DNA of 64,000 nt from Pseudarthrobacter sulfonivorans (GTDB lineage Bacteria > Actinomycetota > Actinomycetes > Actinomycetales > Micrococcaceae): positions 23,102 to 87,101 of the forward strand of contig NZ_JACXBW010000019.1 in the NCBI RefSeq assembly GCF_014712225.1, written 5' to 3'. How positions within the stretch are numbered: position 1 is the stretch's first letter; each line of letters opens with the position of its first letter. A program made the position numbers and the translations under genes. The notes under the pieces were generated by a model. That model searched no databases and was not told the origin of the DNA. It saw only the letters and a list, made by a program, of their open reading frames with translations. Positions 1-7,822 of this stretch are shown piece after piece.

Positions 1-417
1 GTGCTGGAGGGCGATCGGGGTAGCCGGCCCTTCTGCGGCGCCCAGCAGGATGCGGGTGATCAGCAGGACTGCTGCGCCGCCGCCGAACAGCATCGGGAAC
101 TGAAGTACCGCCCAGGAGATGCCCATGGCAAGGAGGATCCAGCGGGTGGGCACTTTCGCGGCCAGGAAGCCGACCACAACGGCGGTGATGGCGAAGAGGA
201 AGAAGAATGCGCTGCCGATGAATCCGAACTCGCTGGCACTGAGCTGCAAATCCCGCATCGCCGAGTCGGCCACAAGCCCCAGCACGGCTTTGTCGGCAAA
301 GTTGATGATCTGGAAGAGCACAAGGAGTCCCGTGACCAGCCAAGCCCTCCGGTTCATGCGGCCGTTGCTGACCGCTGCCCGCAAGGTATGGGGAGGCAGG
401 ATGCGTTCGGCGGTCAT
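1..417 (-). CDS. MFS transporter, N-terminal part (cut by window edge)
   Basis: This reading frame runs leftwards off the window, so only the first 139 residues are seen. It begins with a short Arg-rich cytosolic segment. At least three hydrophobic segments follow (near LVTGLLVLFQIINFADKA, FGFIGSAFFFLFAITAVVVG and WILLAMGISWAVL), and it then reaches LLITRILLGAAEGPATPIAL. That last stretch is the usual TM4 signature of major facilitator carriers in the anion:cation symporter group, which often take up aromatic acids. The ATG at 417 overlaps the stop of the upstream MBL gene as ATGA, so the two are translationally coupled. Given the neighbours, an aromatic acid is a likely substrate, but that is inference. 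Confidence 0.8.
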   Translation of the reverse strand, partial: MTAERILPPHTLRAAVSNGRMNRRAWLVTGLLVLFQIINFADKAVLGLVADSAMRDLQLSASEFGFIGSAFFFLFAITAVVVGFLAAKVPTRWILLAMGISWAVLQFPMLFGGGAAVLLITRILLGAAEGPATPIALQH

Positions 418-1499
418 GCCACAACCTCCGCCGTCAGGCCTGCACGTTCAATGTTCAGGTCCGCAATGTCGGCGTCGCTGTCCGTGGCAGGAGGGACGGT
501 GAAGACGTCGTTGTCTTCGGCGACTGTGACGGGCCCGGCAAAGTCCTTCCTGGCAAAAGCTTCCATTTTGGCGGTGTCGGCAGCCCCCGGGACGTTCGGG
601 ACGATGTGGTGCAGGATGAGCCGGCCCACACCGGCGGCGTGAGCCACCTTGCCGACTTCATCGAAAGGTGTGTGGGATTCCCGCAAGTGCACGGCGATTC
701 CCTCGCGGGTTGCACTGTCCGGAAAAGTGTCCAGGATGGCCTCCAGATCAATGACCTCATGGAGAAGGATGTCTGCGCCGCGGGCCAGCCGGATGCAGTT
801 CTCGGAGTATGCGGTGTCACCGGACACCACTACCGAGCCGTAGGCCGTATCAAAACGGAAACCGAAGGCCGGGAAACAGAGGCGATGGTCAACCAGGATG
901 GCCGTCACGCGGACCAGCTCGTCCCGGTAAATTTCAAACGGCTCCATGACCGGATGCCGGGCCAGGACGGGGTCGGCCTGGGCTTCGGCGGGAATCTCGA
1001 TGTCGTGGCCTATGACCCATTCCTTCGGATCCGACCGGCCTTCATCTGCCATCCGGATCACAACGTCGGATGCGAACACACTGTCCAGCAGGGAATCCAC
1101 AATGTGCTCGGTGCCGGCCATGGACCTGCCGGCGGTCCGCGCGTCAACCACCCGTGCATGTTCGGCGTCGAGGGCGGGCGTTCGTGGCGGCTGCCCGGGG
1201 CCGTAGACGTGGATGGGACGGGAGAACGATTCGCCCGGCACCTGCCACCCGGTCAGCAGGTAGGAGCCGAGGTCGTAGATGTGGTCCGAATGATGATGGG
1301 TCAGGAAGATGCCCCGGAGTTCACCCCAGGATGCGTGCTTGCGGAAGTTCCTGATACTCCCCATGCCGGCATCGATAACATACGTGGCGCCGTCGACACG
1401 GATGGCGGTGCTGGTGCCCGCCCGGCTGCTGGACACGATCGGTCCGCCGCCTGTGCCCAAAGTATGGACCGAAAGGCCCTTCTGCGGTCTGTGGTTCAT
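414..1499 (-). CDS. MBL-fold metallo-hydrolase
   Basis: A 361-residue metallo-beta-lactamase-fold protein. The zinc motif THHHSDH lies at about residues 67-73 (His68, His70, Asp72, His73), after the usual VIDAGMG strand. Further ligand candidates are the SGDTAYSEN segment and a late LHHIVPN. The layout resembles RNase Z/arylsulfatase-type MBL hydrolases, with no signal peptide. I place the start at the ATG at 1499; a TTG lies directly before it. It is first in a left-going pair with the MFS transporter and diverges from the aryl-CoA genes across a 228-base control region. A lactone, ester or thioester substrate from aromatic breakdown is plausible; the exact substrate cannot be told. Confidence 0.8.
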   Translation of the reverse strand: MNHRPQKGLSVHTLGTGGGPIVSSSRAGTSTAIRVDGATYVIDAGMGSIRNFRKHASWGELRGIFLTHHHSDHIYDLGSYLLTGWQVPGESFSRPIHVYGPGQPPRTPALDAEHARVVDARTAGRSMAGTEHIVDSLLDSVFASDVVIRMADEGRSDPKEWVIGHDIEIPAEAQADPVLARHPVMEPFEIYRDELVRVTAILVDHRLCFPAFGFRFDTAYGSVVVSGDTAYSENCIRLARGADILLHEVIDLEAILDTFPDSATREGIAVHLRESHTPFDEVGKVAHAAGVGRLILHHIVPNVPGAADTAKMEAFARKDFAGPVTVAEDNDVFTVPPATDSDADIADLNIERAGLTAEVVA

Positions 1500-1641
1500 C
1501 AAACTACCTATCTGTAGTTGCGGAGATGCTTGCGTTGAGGCGCCTGGGTGGCTCGTTCTGGATAGCTCTGGAGCGCCGGCGGTGGGTGGCTCGGATGCTC
1601 ACTTCAGGTTGTGGCGCAGTTCACAGAGTATGCAGTTAAAT

Positions 1642-1653
1642 TGACGATCGCAA
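1642..1653. promoter_or_regulatory. Candidate operator TGACGATCGCAA in the MBL/cupin divergent region
   Basis: TGACGATCGCAA lies midway between the divergent MBL gene and first cupin. Eleven of its 12 bases recur at 4603-4614, in the other divergent gap of the same cluster. An extended -10 like TGCTATACA follows at 1658-1666, so a protein bound here would cover a rightward promoter. The PaaX-type regulator encoded between the two sites is the natural candidate. Binding is inferred. Confidence 0.4.
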
Positions 1654-1727
1654 TATCTGCTATACATTTTCTTTCCGATCTGGCAGGCTAGGCGCTGTTA
1701 GCAAACGCTCGCCACAAAGGAGACACC

Positions 1728-2213
1728 ATGGAATCCCAGCTCGATCAGGAAATTGTTCTCGGCCGTCTGGAGAAGGGCATTACGCTCGCCAGCGAGGCCA
1801 TGGGAAACAAGACCTGGAATGTCCTCGGCCATACATACCTGTCCAAGGTTGAGAGCGCCAGCAGCTTTGCCTGGCTCTCCCTCGACCCGACAGGCACCGG
1901 CGTCCCTCCCCATGTCCACCCCACGCAGGACGAGCACATCCACGTCCTGGACGGCGTCTACACGCTCTACCTCGACGGGGAATGGATGACCGCCGGGCCG
2001 GGGGACACGGTCCGCATGCCGATGGGTCTGCCGCACGCTTACTTCAATAAGGCCGACTCCGCCGCTAAGGCCCTCTTCTGGGTCAGCCCGTCAGGCCAGC
2101 TCGCCCAGCTCTTCGACCAGCTGCATAACCTTTCGGACCCGGACGAGGTAGTTCGTCGGTCGGCACTGCACGGCGTGGATTTCCTGCCGCAGGGTTCGGT
2201 TCCCGGCGCCTGA
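1728..2213 (+). CDS. Cupin-domain protein
   Basis: A 161-residue single-domain cupin. Motif 1 is seen as PPHVHPTQDEHIHVLDG at about residues 64-80, giving the His-x-His plus Glu metal set. Motif 2 is around GDTVRMPMGLPHAYFN. AAAGGAG sits just before the ATG. It starts the right-going genes of the aryl-CoA cluster and is followed 34 bases later by the formamidase-like hydrolase. Small cupins in such clusters can be dioxygenases, isomerases or metabolite sensors. Nothing here separates these options. Confidence 0.75.
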   Translation: MESQLDQEIVLGRLEKGITLASEAMGNKTWNVLGHTYLSKVESASSFAWLSLDPTGTGVPPHVHPTQDEHIHVLDGVYTLYLDGEWMTAGPGDTVRMPMGLPHAYFNKADSAAKALFWVSPSGQLAQLFDQLHNLSDPDEVVRRSALHGVDFLPQGSVPGA

Positions 2214-2247
2214 TCAGCAGCGGCGCCGGACACGTAAGGAGGCCACT

Positions 2248-3003
2248 ATGGCAGTGACATCTCTAAAGCCGCCCCTGGCAGCGGTGCAGCGGACGGCGTA
2301 CGGGGACGCCGTACCCCAGTTTGTGGACTTTTATGAGCCTCCCGGGGCCGGGCGGCCTGCCGCCGTCGTTGTCCTGATTCACGGCGGGTACTGGCGGGAC
2401 CGCATTGATCTGTCCATCATGGAGCCGCTCGCGGCGGACGCCCTCAGCCGCGGCATGGCCGTCGCGAACGTCGAGTACCGCAGGGTGGGCGGCGGCGGCG
2501 GCTGGCCCGTTACGGGTACGGATATCTCCGATGCGCTGACCCACGTCAGGGAACACTGGAAACGGTGGCGCGGCCTTATTCCGTTCATTTCCGTGGGGCA
2601 CTCGGTCGGCGGTCAACTGGCACTCCTTAATGCCGCCGCAGTGGACGCCGTAGTTGCGCTCGCCCCGGTTACCGACGTTGCGAGAGTGGACGACGAAAGG
2701 CTGGGCGAGGATGCCGCGGTGGGCTTCATGGGGGCGCGCGCCGCGGACCTTCCGGCGGGATACGCGGCAGCGTCGCCGCTGAGGAACCTGCCCCTGGCCA
2801 CCCCTGTCCTGGCCATCCACGGGGATATCGATGTCCGCGTTCCTGTGGCACATACCCGGGACTTTGTGATGGCGGTCCGCGCCGCCGGCGGCAAGATCGA
2901 CTACCTGGAAGTGCCGGGCCTGGAACATGTGGCGGCCATAGACCCGTCGGTGCCGCATTGGACGGCGGCCACTGAATGGTTGCTGGAACAGGGCGTCCGC
3001 TGA
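2248..3003 (+). CDS. Alpha/beta hydrolase, kynurenine-formamidase-like
   Basis: A 251-residue alpha/beta hydrolase. HGGYW at residues 45-49 is the oxyanion signature of arylformamidases and the related carboxylesterase family. The nucleophile elbow is GHSVGG with Ser119. Asp193 or Asp195 (in HGDIDVRVP) and His227 (GLEHVA) complete the probable triad. AFMID-type enzymes open N-formylkynurenine, and related ones act on N-formylanthranilate or other arylamides. In a cluster with a 2-aminobenzoate-type CoA ligase, release of kynurenine or anthranilate is a reasonable role. No kynureninase is present in the window. TAAGGAGG lies upstream of the ATG. Confidence 0.75.
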   Translation: MAVTSLKPPLAAVQRTAYGDAVPQFVDFYEPPGAGRPAAVVVLIHGGYWRDRIDLSIMEPLAADALSRGMAVANVEYRRVGGGGGWPVTGTDISDALTHVREHWKRWRGLIPFISVGHSVGGQLALLNAAAVDAVVALAPVTDVARVDDERLGEDAAVGFMGARAADLPAGYAAASPLRNLPLATPVLAIHGDIDVRVPVAHTRDFVMAVRAAGGKIDYLEVPGLEHVAAIDPSVPHWTAATEWLLEQGVR

Positions 3004-3107
3004 CTCAGACTAAAGGGAGACTCCGAAGGGCGGGAACCCGCGGGCTTATCACCAGGTCCGTCCGCCGGTTCCCGCCCCTATGATGAAAATGAGGCCACCT
3101 TCATCTG

Positions 3108-4028
3108 GTGGCCAGAAACGAGGCGTTACCCATGTTGGCCGTCCCCGCACCGCCGGTGCGTCACCAGCAACTTATCGTCACCATTTACGGGCTGTACGCC
3201 CGCGCCGCGGGTGATGCGTTGCCGGTTTCTGTGCTGATTTCCATGCTTGGTGCGTTTGGCTACGACGCCCCGGGGGTCCGCTCGTCGGTCTCCCGGCTGA
3301 AGGCAAAAGGCGTCCTCAAGAGCGTCACCGAAGACGGCGTTGCCAAGTACAAACTTTCCGACGCAGTCCTGGACGTCTTTCGGGAAGGCGATCGAAGAAT
3401 CTTTGCCCCCGAGCGGGCCAAGCCATTCGAGGCCTGGATCCTTGCAGTCTTCTCTGTCCCGGAATCCATGCGGAACCGGCGTCACCAGCTGCGTTCAGAG
3501 CTTTCCAGCATGGGGTTCGGATTAGTTGCCTCGGGGGTGTGGATTGCCCCGGCCCAGATCCTCGACCAGACACGTGAACGCTTGACGTCCCGCGGACTTA
3601 TCCAGTTCGTGGATTTTTTCGGTGGCGATTATCTTTTCGAGGGGCCCATGCGGCCGAAGATCGCGGAGTGGTGGGATCTGAAGTCCATCGACGCCCAGTT
3701 CGGGGAATTCCTGGACCTCTACCACGGGGCGGTAGAACTCTGGGCGGGGCTCGTGGGGGATGATCCTGACGTCGCCCTGGCCAACTCCAGCAGTGAATTG
3801 CGTCGCGATGCGTTCCGCTACTACGTTCCCATGCTTACCCTGTGGCGCCGCTTTCCCTACCGCGATCCGAACCTCCCGCTGGAGTATCTCCCCGAGGACT
3901 GGAAGGGGCCGGCGGTGCGCAAGATCTTCGAGTCGGTGCATCATATGACGGCGCCGCTGGCGGCAGCCCATGCCCACGAACTGATGCAGAATTCACCGAC
4001 GCAGAACTCCCTGATGCAGAACGCCTAG
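3108..4028 (+). CDS. PaaX-family transcriptional regulator
   Basis: A 306-residue protein with the PaaX layout. It has an N-terminal winged helix (about residues 20-75, QLIVTIYGLYAR to YKLSD), a central PaaX-like domain with WILAVFSVPESMRNRRHQLR, and a C-terminal helical domain with FRYYVPMLTLWRRFPYRDPNLPLEYLP. PaaX repressors in phenylacetate catabolism respond to the aryl-CoA product, so this one may sense an aryl-CoA made by the ligase in this cluster. I kept the GTG start; an in-frame ATG lies 24 bases later (3132). The tail is low in complexity (repeated QNS). It is the only regulator in the cluster. Confidence 0.8.
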   Translation: MARNEALPMLAVPAPPVRHQQLIVTIYGLYARAAGDALPVSVLISMLGAFGYDAPGVRSSVSRLKAKGVLKSVTEDGVAKYKLSDAVLDVFREGDRRIFAPERAKPFEAWILAVFSVPESMRNRRHQLRSELSSMGFGLVASGVWIAPAQILDQTRERLTSRGLIQFVDFFGGDYLFEGPMRPKIAEWWDLKSIDAQFGEFLDLYHGAVELWAGLVGDDPDVALANSSSELRRDAFRYYVPMLTLWRRFPYRDPNLPLEYLPEDWKGPAVRKIFESVHHMTAPLAAAHAHELMQNSPTQNSLMQNA

Positions 4029-4048
4029 AGCGGGCGTCAGGCAAGACG

Positions 4049-4115
4049 AAAAAACGGACGACGACGGCCACTTGCGTTCCGCTGGAACGCATGGCCGGCG
4101 TCGTCCGCCTTTTTT
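4049..4115. terminator. Bidirectional terminator between paaX-type and ridA genes
   Basis: A long hairpin sits between two converging genes. Arms 4055-4070 and 4092-4107 pair with one mismatch, and inner arms 4073-4080 and 4084-4091 pair fully. A runs flank it on the left and T runs (4109-4115) on the right, so it can stop transcription from both sides. Confidence 0.85.
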
Positions 4116-4121
4116 GTCCCC

Positions 4122-4520
4122 TCAGCGTTCCGGGATGACCGCGATGCCCTGGATTTCGATCAGGGCCTCCTTTTGCCACAACCGGGTGACGCCGATGCCC
4201 GCCAGGGCCGGATACTCCGACCCTGCCATTTCCCGCCACAGGCGGCCGATCTCGCGGCCGTTCGCCATGTAATCGTCGACGTCCGTGAGGTAGATCGTCA
4301 CGCTGACGAGGTCTTCTGGCTGCCCGCCGGCTTCCCGCAGCGTGGCCAGCACGTTGGAAAACGCCTGGGCAAACTGTTCCACGATGCCCCCGGGAACGAT
4401 GTTCATGTTTTTGTCCAGGGCCGTCTGCCCGCCCAGGAACACGGTATTGCCGGCGAGCATGCCATGGGCAAATCCGGATGGTTTGGGGAGCGACGCTGGA
4501 TTGACGGTGATGTGGCTCAT
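4122..4520 (-). CDS. RidA family (YjgF/YER057c/UK114) protein
   Basis: A 132-residue RidA-fold protein with the usual length and landmarks: VFLGGQTALD in the second strand, VSVTIYLTDVDDYMANG in the middle, and GVTRLWQKEALIEIQGIAVI at the end with the conserved Arg in the VxRL segment. RidA proteins hydrolyse reactive enamines and imines to ketones plus ammonia, and some relatives act in aromatic-amine catabolism. It diverges from the cupin-thioesterase-ligase-hydroxylase operon. Hydrolysis of the enamine left after ring reduction of 2-aminobenzoyl-CoA would fit; this is inference. CAAGGAGG precedes the ATG. Confidence 0.85.
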   Translation of the reverse strand: MSHITVNPASLPKPSGFAHGMLAGNTVFLGGQTALDKNMNIVPGGIVEQFAQAFSNVLATLREAGGQPEDLVSVTIYLTDVDDYMANGREIGRLWREMAGSEYPALAGIGVTRLWQKEALIEIQGIAVIPER

Positions 4521-4602
4521 GCTGTTCCTCCTTGTGGTGGGTTACGGAAACTTCGGCAAACCTCTGTGCAGATCATTTCCGCCGTGCTACGTTGAGCATA
4601 TG

Positions 4603-4614
4603 TGACGATCGTAA
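4603..4614. promoter_or_regulatory. Candidate operator TGACGATCGTAA in the ridA/cupin divergent region
   Basis: This is a near copy of the motif at 1642-1653 and contains the perfect 8-base palindrome ACGATCGT. It lies between divergently transcribed ridA and the second cupin, where a common regulator such as the PaaX-type protein could control both directions. The inference rests on the shared motif alone. Confidence 0.4.
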
Positions 4615-4722
4615 AAAAGTCGACATACCAGCTCCGCCCGGAACGGACGGCGCTGATCGGCTCCAGAACGTCTTCGATCCAGTCCCGCCCACCGCACCAG
4701 CAAGCACAGAGGAGCATCGCTC

Positions 4723-5205
4723 ATGACTGACACCATCACCGAATACCGCACCGAGGGCGAGAATTCCCTTTACGCCGGCCCTGACGGCAAGGTAGTCCCC
4801 GTGGTCACCCGCGCCGGCGAAGAAGATACAAATACCGCTCAGTCAGGCGACTGCATCAGGGTCTCGGGCGTCAGCATCCAGCACACCCCGGCCACGAAAA
4901 TCTGGTTCGGGCAGGTATCGAACGTCCCGGGCTACCGGTCCCTGCCACACCACCACGGGGAAGCGGAAACCGGCGGCTATGTCCTGCGGGGCCAGGGGCG
5001 GATTTACTACGGCGAAAACTACTCAGAGTTCCTGGACATGAAGGCCGGCGACTGGGTCTTCGTTCCGCCGTTTATGCCGCACGTCGAGGCCAACATGTCA
5101 GTCACCGAGGAGCTGGTGTGGCTCACCGCCCGCACCCCGGAAAACCTCGTGGTCAACCTTCCCGACGTGGCGGACGAAACCCTCGCCGATTACCGACGGG
5201 CGTAG
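4723..5205 (+). CDS. Cupin-domain protein
   Basis: A 160-residue cupin that heads a four-gene operon with the thioesterase, CoA ligase and monooxygenase. Motif 1 is GYRSLPHHHGEAETGGYVLRG (about residues 69-89), with a run of three His and a Glu. Motif 2 is near GDWVFVPPFMPHVEAN. GAGGAG precedes the ATG. It differs clearly from the first cupin of the cluster (1728-2213). Its conserved metal ligands would permit an enzymatic role, and the step it performs is unknown. Confidence 0.75.
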   Translation: MTDTITEYRTEGENSLYAGPDGKVVPVVTRAGEEDTNTAQSGDCIRVSGVSIQHTPATKIWFGQVSNVPGYRSLPHHHGEAETGGYVLRGQGRIYYGENYSEFLDMKAGDWVFVPPFMPHVEANMSVTEELVWLTARTPENLVVNLPDVADETLADYRRA

Positions 5206-5210
5206 CGCAC

Positions 5211-6116
5211 ATGACACCCACAAAAACGGTCACCCCAGCCATGACATCGGAGACCTTCCTCCGTGCAATCGACCTGACAGCTGTTCCCGCCGACGTCTTC
5301 GATGAAGCATATGAGGCCGACACCCAATATGTACCGTGGCCCAAGGCTTATGGCGGGGACATGGTGGCCCAGGCTGCTGCGGCGATGATGCGCTCCGTGG
5401 ACGCTGACCGGCAACTGCACTCAATGCACAGCTATTTCATGCGGCCTGTCGACGTCGGCTCAACTGTCCGCTACGAAGTGGAGCGCCTGCGGGACGGCCG
5501 GGGATACTCAACCCGCACCGTCCGCGGCTTCCAAAACGGCAAGGCCGTCTACGCGGCCATGGGATCCTTCCAGGTTCCCGAGGACGGACCGGACTTCCAG
5601 CCCCAGGCACCGGCCGCCGTCGACCCTCAGTCATTGCGCAGCGCGGCGCAGGTCCTGGAGAGGACAGCTGGTCCGGCTGCAGAGTACTGGGCCGCCGGAC
5701 GCAGCTTTGATATGCGGCATATTCCCGGACCGGTATACATCGCACTGGAGGGTGCTCCAGTGCCGCAGCAGGCTATCTGGATCAAGGCCTTCGACAGCCT
5801 GCCTGACGGACCGGACCCACGTGCAACAGCCGATCTGCACCGTACCGCCCTGGCCTATGTATGCGACTACACCATCCTCGAACCGCTCCTGAGGGTTCAC
5901 GGCCTCCACTGGTCGAGCCCTGGCCTGGCAACAGCCAGCCTTGACCACTCCATGTGGTTCCACCGCGACGGCCGTGCCGATGAGTGGGTGCTCTACGCTC
6001 AGGACGCCGTCTCCGGCCAGAGCAACCGGGGGTTGGCCACGGGCCGCTTCTTCGACCGGCAGGGCCGGCTCCTGGCCACCGTGGCGCAAGAGGGCATGAT
6101 CCGCGTCGCGTCCTGA
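5211..6116 (+). CDS. Acyl-CoA thioesterase, TesB (double hotdog) family
   Basis: A 301-residue protein of TesB length. The first hotdog shows YGGDMVAQAAAAMMRSV and LHSMHSYFMRPVD, followed by GRGYSTRTVRGFQNGKAVYA. The second hotdog shows LDHSMWFHRD, DEWVLYAQD and SNRGLATGRFFDRQGRLLATVAQEGMIR, which are hallmark TesB segments. I chose the ATG at 5211, five bases after the cupin stop; the frame stays open upstream but only inside the cupin gene. In this operon it may release free CoA from a stalled or final aryl/acyl-CoA intermediate. Confidence 0.85.
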   Translation: MTPTKTVTPAMTSETFLRAIDLTAVPADVFDEAYEADTQYVPWPKAYGGDMVAQAAAAMMRSVDADRQLHSMHSYFMRPVDVGSTVRYEVERLRDGRGYSTRTVRGFQNGKAVYAAMGSFQVPEDGPDFQPQAPAAVDPQSLRSAAQVLERTAGPAAEYWAAGRSFDMRHIPGPVYIALEGAPVPQQAIWIKAFDSLPDGPDPRATADLHRTALAYVCDYTILEPLLRVHGLHWSSPGLATASLDHSMWFHRDGRADEWVLYAQDAVSGQSNRGLATGRFFDRQGRLLATVAQEGMIRVAS

Positions 6117-6159
6117 ACCTGAATACCCCCAAATACCACTGAAAGGAACGGCCACGCCC

Positions 6160-7809
6160 ATGACAACATCAGCGCACGTGGACACGTTTACCCGTGATCA
6201 TCTCCCGCCGGCCGACACGTGGCCAGCGCTCGAATACACGCTCCCGGAGCTCCACTACCCGGAGCAGCTCAACGCAGCCGCCGCACTCATTGACGACGCG
6301 GTGGCAGCCCACGGAGCCACTCGGCCGGCTTTGCTCACTCCCGACGGCGCGCCGTGGAGCTATGGCGACCTGTTACAGCGCTCCAACCAAGTGGCTCAGG
6401 TGCTCACAGAGGACTTCGGCGTGGTCCCGGGCAACCGTGTCATGTTGCGTGGCCCGAACAACCCCTGGCTCGTGGCGGCATGGCTTGGAGTACTCAAGGC
6501 CGGGGCCGTGGTTGTGACCACCATGCCGATGCTGCGCGCCAGCGAGATCGGCACGCTGATCGACCTCACGCTCCCAACGGTGGCCATTTCCGACCACCGT
6601 TATGTGGACGAAATGGCAACGGCCGCCGGAGACGGCCTGGCTGTCCTGTCCTACGGGTCGGCTGAAGCCGCGGACCTCATCGCCCGCTGTGCCGCCAAGA
6701 GCGGTGAGTTCACCACCGTCCAGACAGCAGCCGACGACGTCGCGCTGCTGGGCCCGACGTCGGGCACCACCGGTGTGCCCAAGGTGACCATGCATTTCCA
6801 CCGGGACATTCTGGCGAATGCCGATACGTTTGCCCGCCACATCCTGCAGCCAACGGCCGATGACGTCTTTGCAGGCTCGCCTCCGCTGGCGTTCACTTTC
6901 GGGCTTGGCGGCCTGGTGGTCTTTCCGCTGCGGTTCGGAGCGTCGTCGCTGCTGACCGAACGGGCCGGCCCGGTGGAACTCGCCCAGGCCGCTGCCGCCG
7001 CCGGCGCCACCATCCTGTTCACCGCGCCCACCGCCTACCGCGCCATCCTCAAGGAAGGCCGAGGGGACCTGCTCCGCGGGCTAAGAGTAGCCGTCTCCGC
7101 GGGCGAACATCTGCCGAAAGAGACCTGGGAAGCCGTCCACCAGGCAACCGGCCTGCGGCTGGTGAACGGCATCGGTGCCACGGAATTGCTGCACGTCTTT
7201 ATTTCGGCCGCCGGCGACGACATCAAACCAGGGACCACAGGCCGGGCGGTTCCGGGGTACCGGGCCACCATCCTCGACGACGAGGGCAATGAACTCGGAC
7301 CCAACCAAGTCGGCCGCCTGGCCGTCGTCGGGCCGACCGGCTGCCGCTACCTTGACGACCCCCGGCAGGCGAACTATGTCTGCAACGGCTGGAATGTCAC
7401 CGGAGACACCTTCAGCATGGATGAGGACGGCTACTTCACGTACCAGGCCCGCTCGGACAACATGATTGTCTCCTCCGGCTATAACATCGGCGCGCCGGAA
7501 GTGGAGTCCGCCATCGACCAGCACCCTGATGTGGCAGAAAACGCCGTCATCGGCCGCCCGGATCCCGAACGCGGCAGCGTCGTCTGCGCATTTGTGGTCC
7601 TGCGCGACGGTGTGGAAGGCACTTCAGCCAAACGCAAGGACATCCAGGACTTCGTCAAGCAGACCATAGCCCCCTATAAGTACCCGCGGGACGTCCGCTT
7701 CGTCGATGAACTGCCCCGCAACCCAAGCGGAAAGCTGCAGCACTTCAAACTGCGGGACCGTATAGCCAATACCGAACGGCTTGCCAGCGCCGGCCTGAAC
7801 CAGGCCTGA
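6160..7809 (+). CDS. 2-aminobenzoate/benzoate-type CoA ligase (AMP-forming)
   Basis: A 549-residue adenylate-forming enzyme. The nucleotide loop TSGTTGVPK is at residues 200-208. After it comes MHFHRDILANADTFA and SPPLAFTFGLGGLVVFPLRF, a pattern I associate with 2-aminobenzoate-CoA ligases. The hinge and C-terminal domain include NVTGDTFSMDEDGYFTYQAR and the catalytic lysine loop RNPSGKLQ. It would activate anthranilate or a related aromatic acid to its CoA thioester. It lies 13 bases before the fused hydroxylase that uses such a thioester. Salicylate cannot be excluded as the substrate. Confidence 0.85.
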   Translation: MTTSAHVDTFTRDHLPPADTWPALEYTLPELHYPEQLNAAAALIDDAVAAHGATRPALLTPDGAPWSYGDLLQRSNQVAQVLTEDFGVVPGNRVMLRGPNNPWLVAAWLGVLKAGAVVVTTMPMLRASEIGTLIDLTLPTVAISDHRYVDEMATAAGDGLAVLSYGSAEAADLIARCAAKSGEFTTVQTAADDVALLGPTSGTTGVPKVTMHFHRDILANADTFARHILQPTADDVFAGSPPLAFTFGLGGLVVFPLRFGASSLLTERAGPVELAQAAAAAGATILFTAPTAYRAILKEGRGDLLRGLRVAVSAGEHLPKETWEAVHQATGLRLVNGIGATELLHVFISAAGDDIKPGTTGRAVPGYRATILDDEGNELGPNQVGRLAVVGPTGCRYLDDPRQANYVCNGWNVTGDTFSMDEDGYFTYQARSDNMIVSSGYNIGAPEVESAIDQHPDVAENAVIGRPDPERGSVVCAFVVLRDGVEGTSAKRKDIQDFVKQTIAPYKYPRDVRFVDELPRNPSGKLQHFKLRDRIANTERLASAGLNQA

Positions 7810-7822
7810 AAAGGAGCACACC

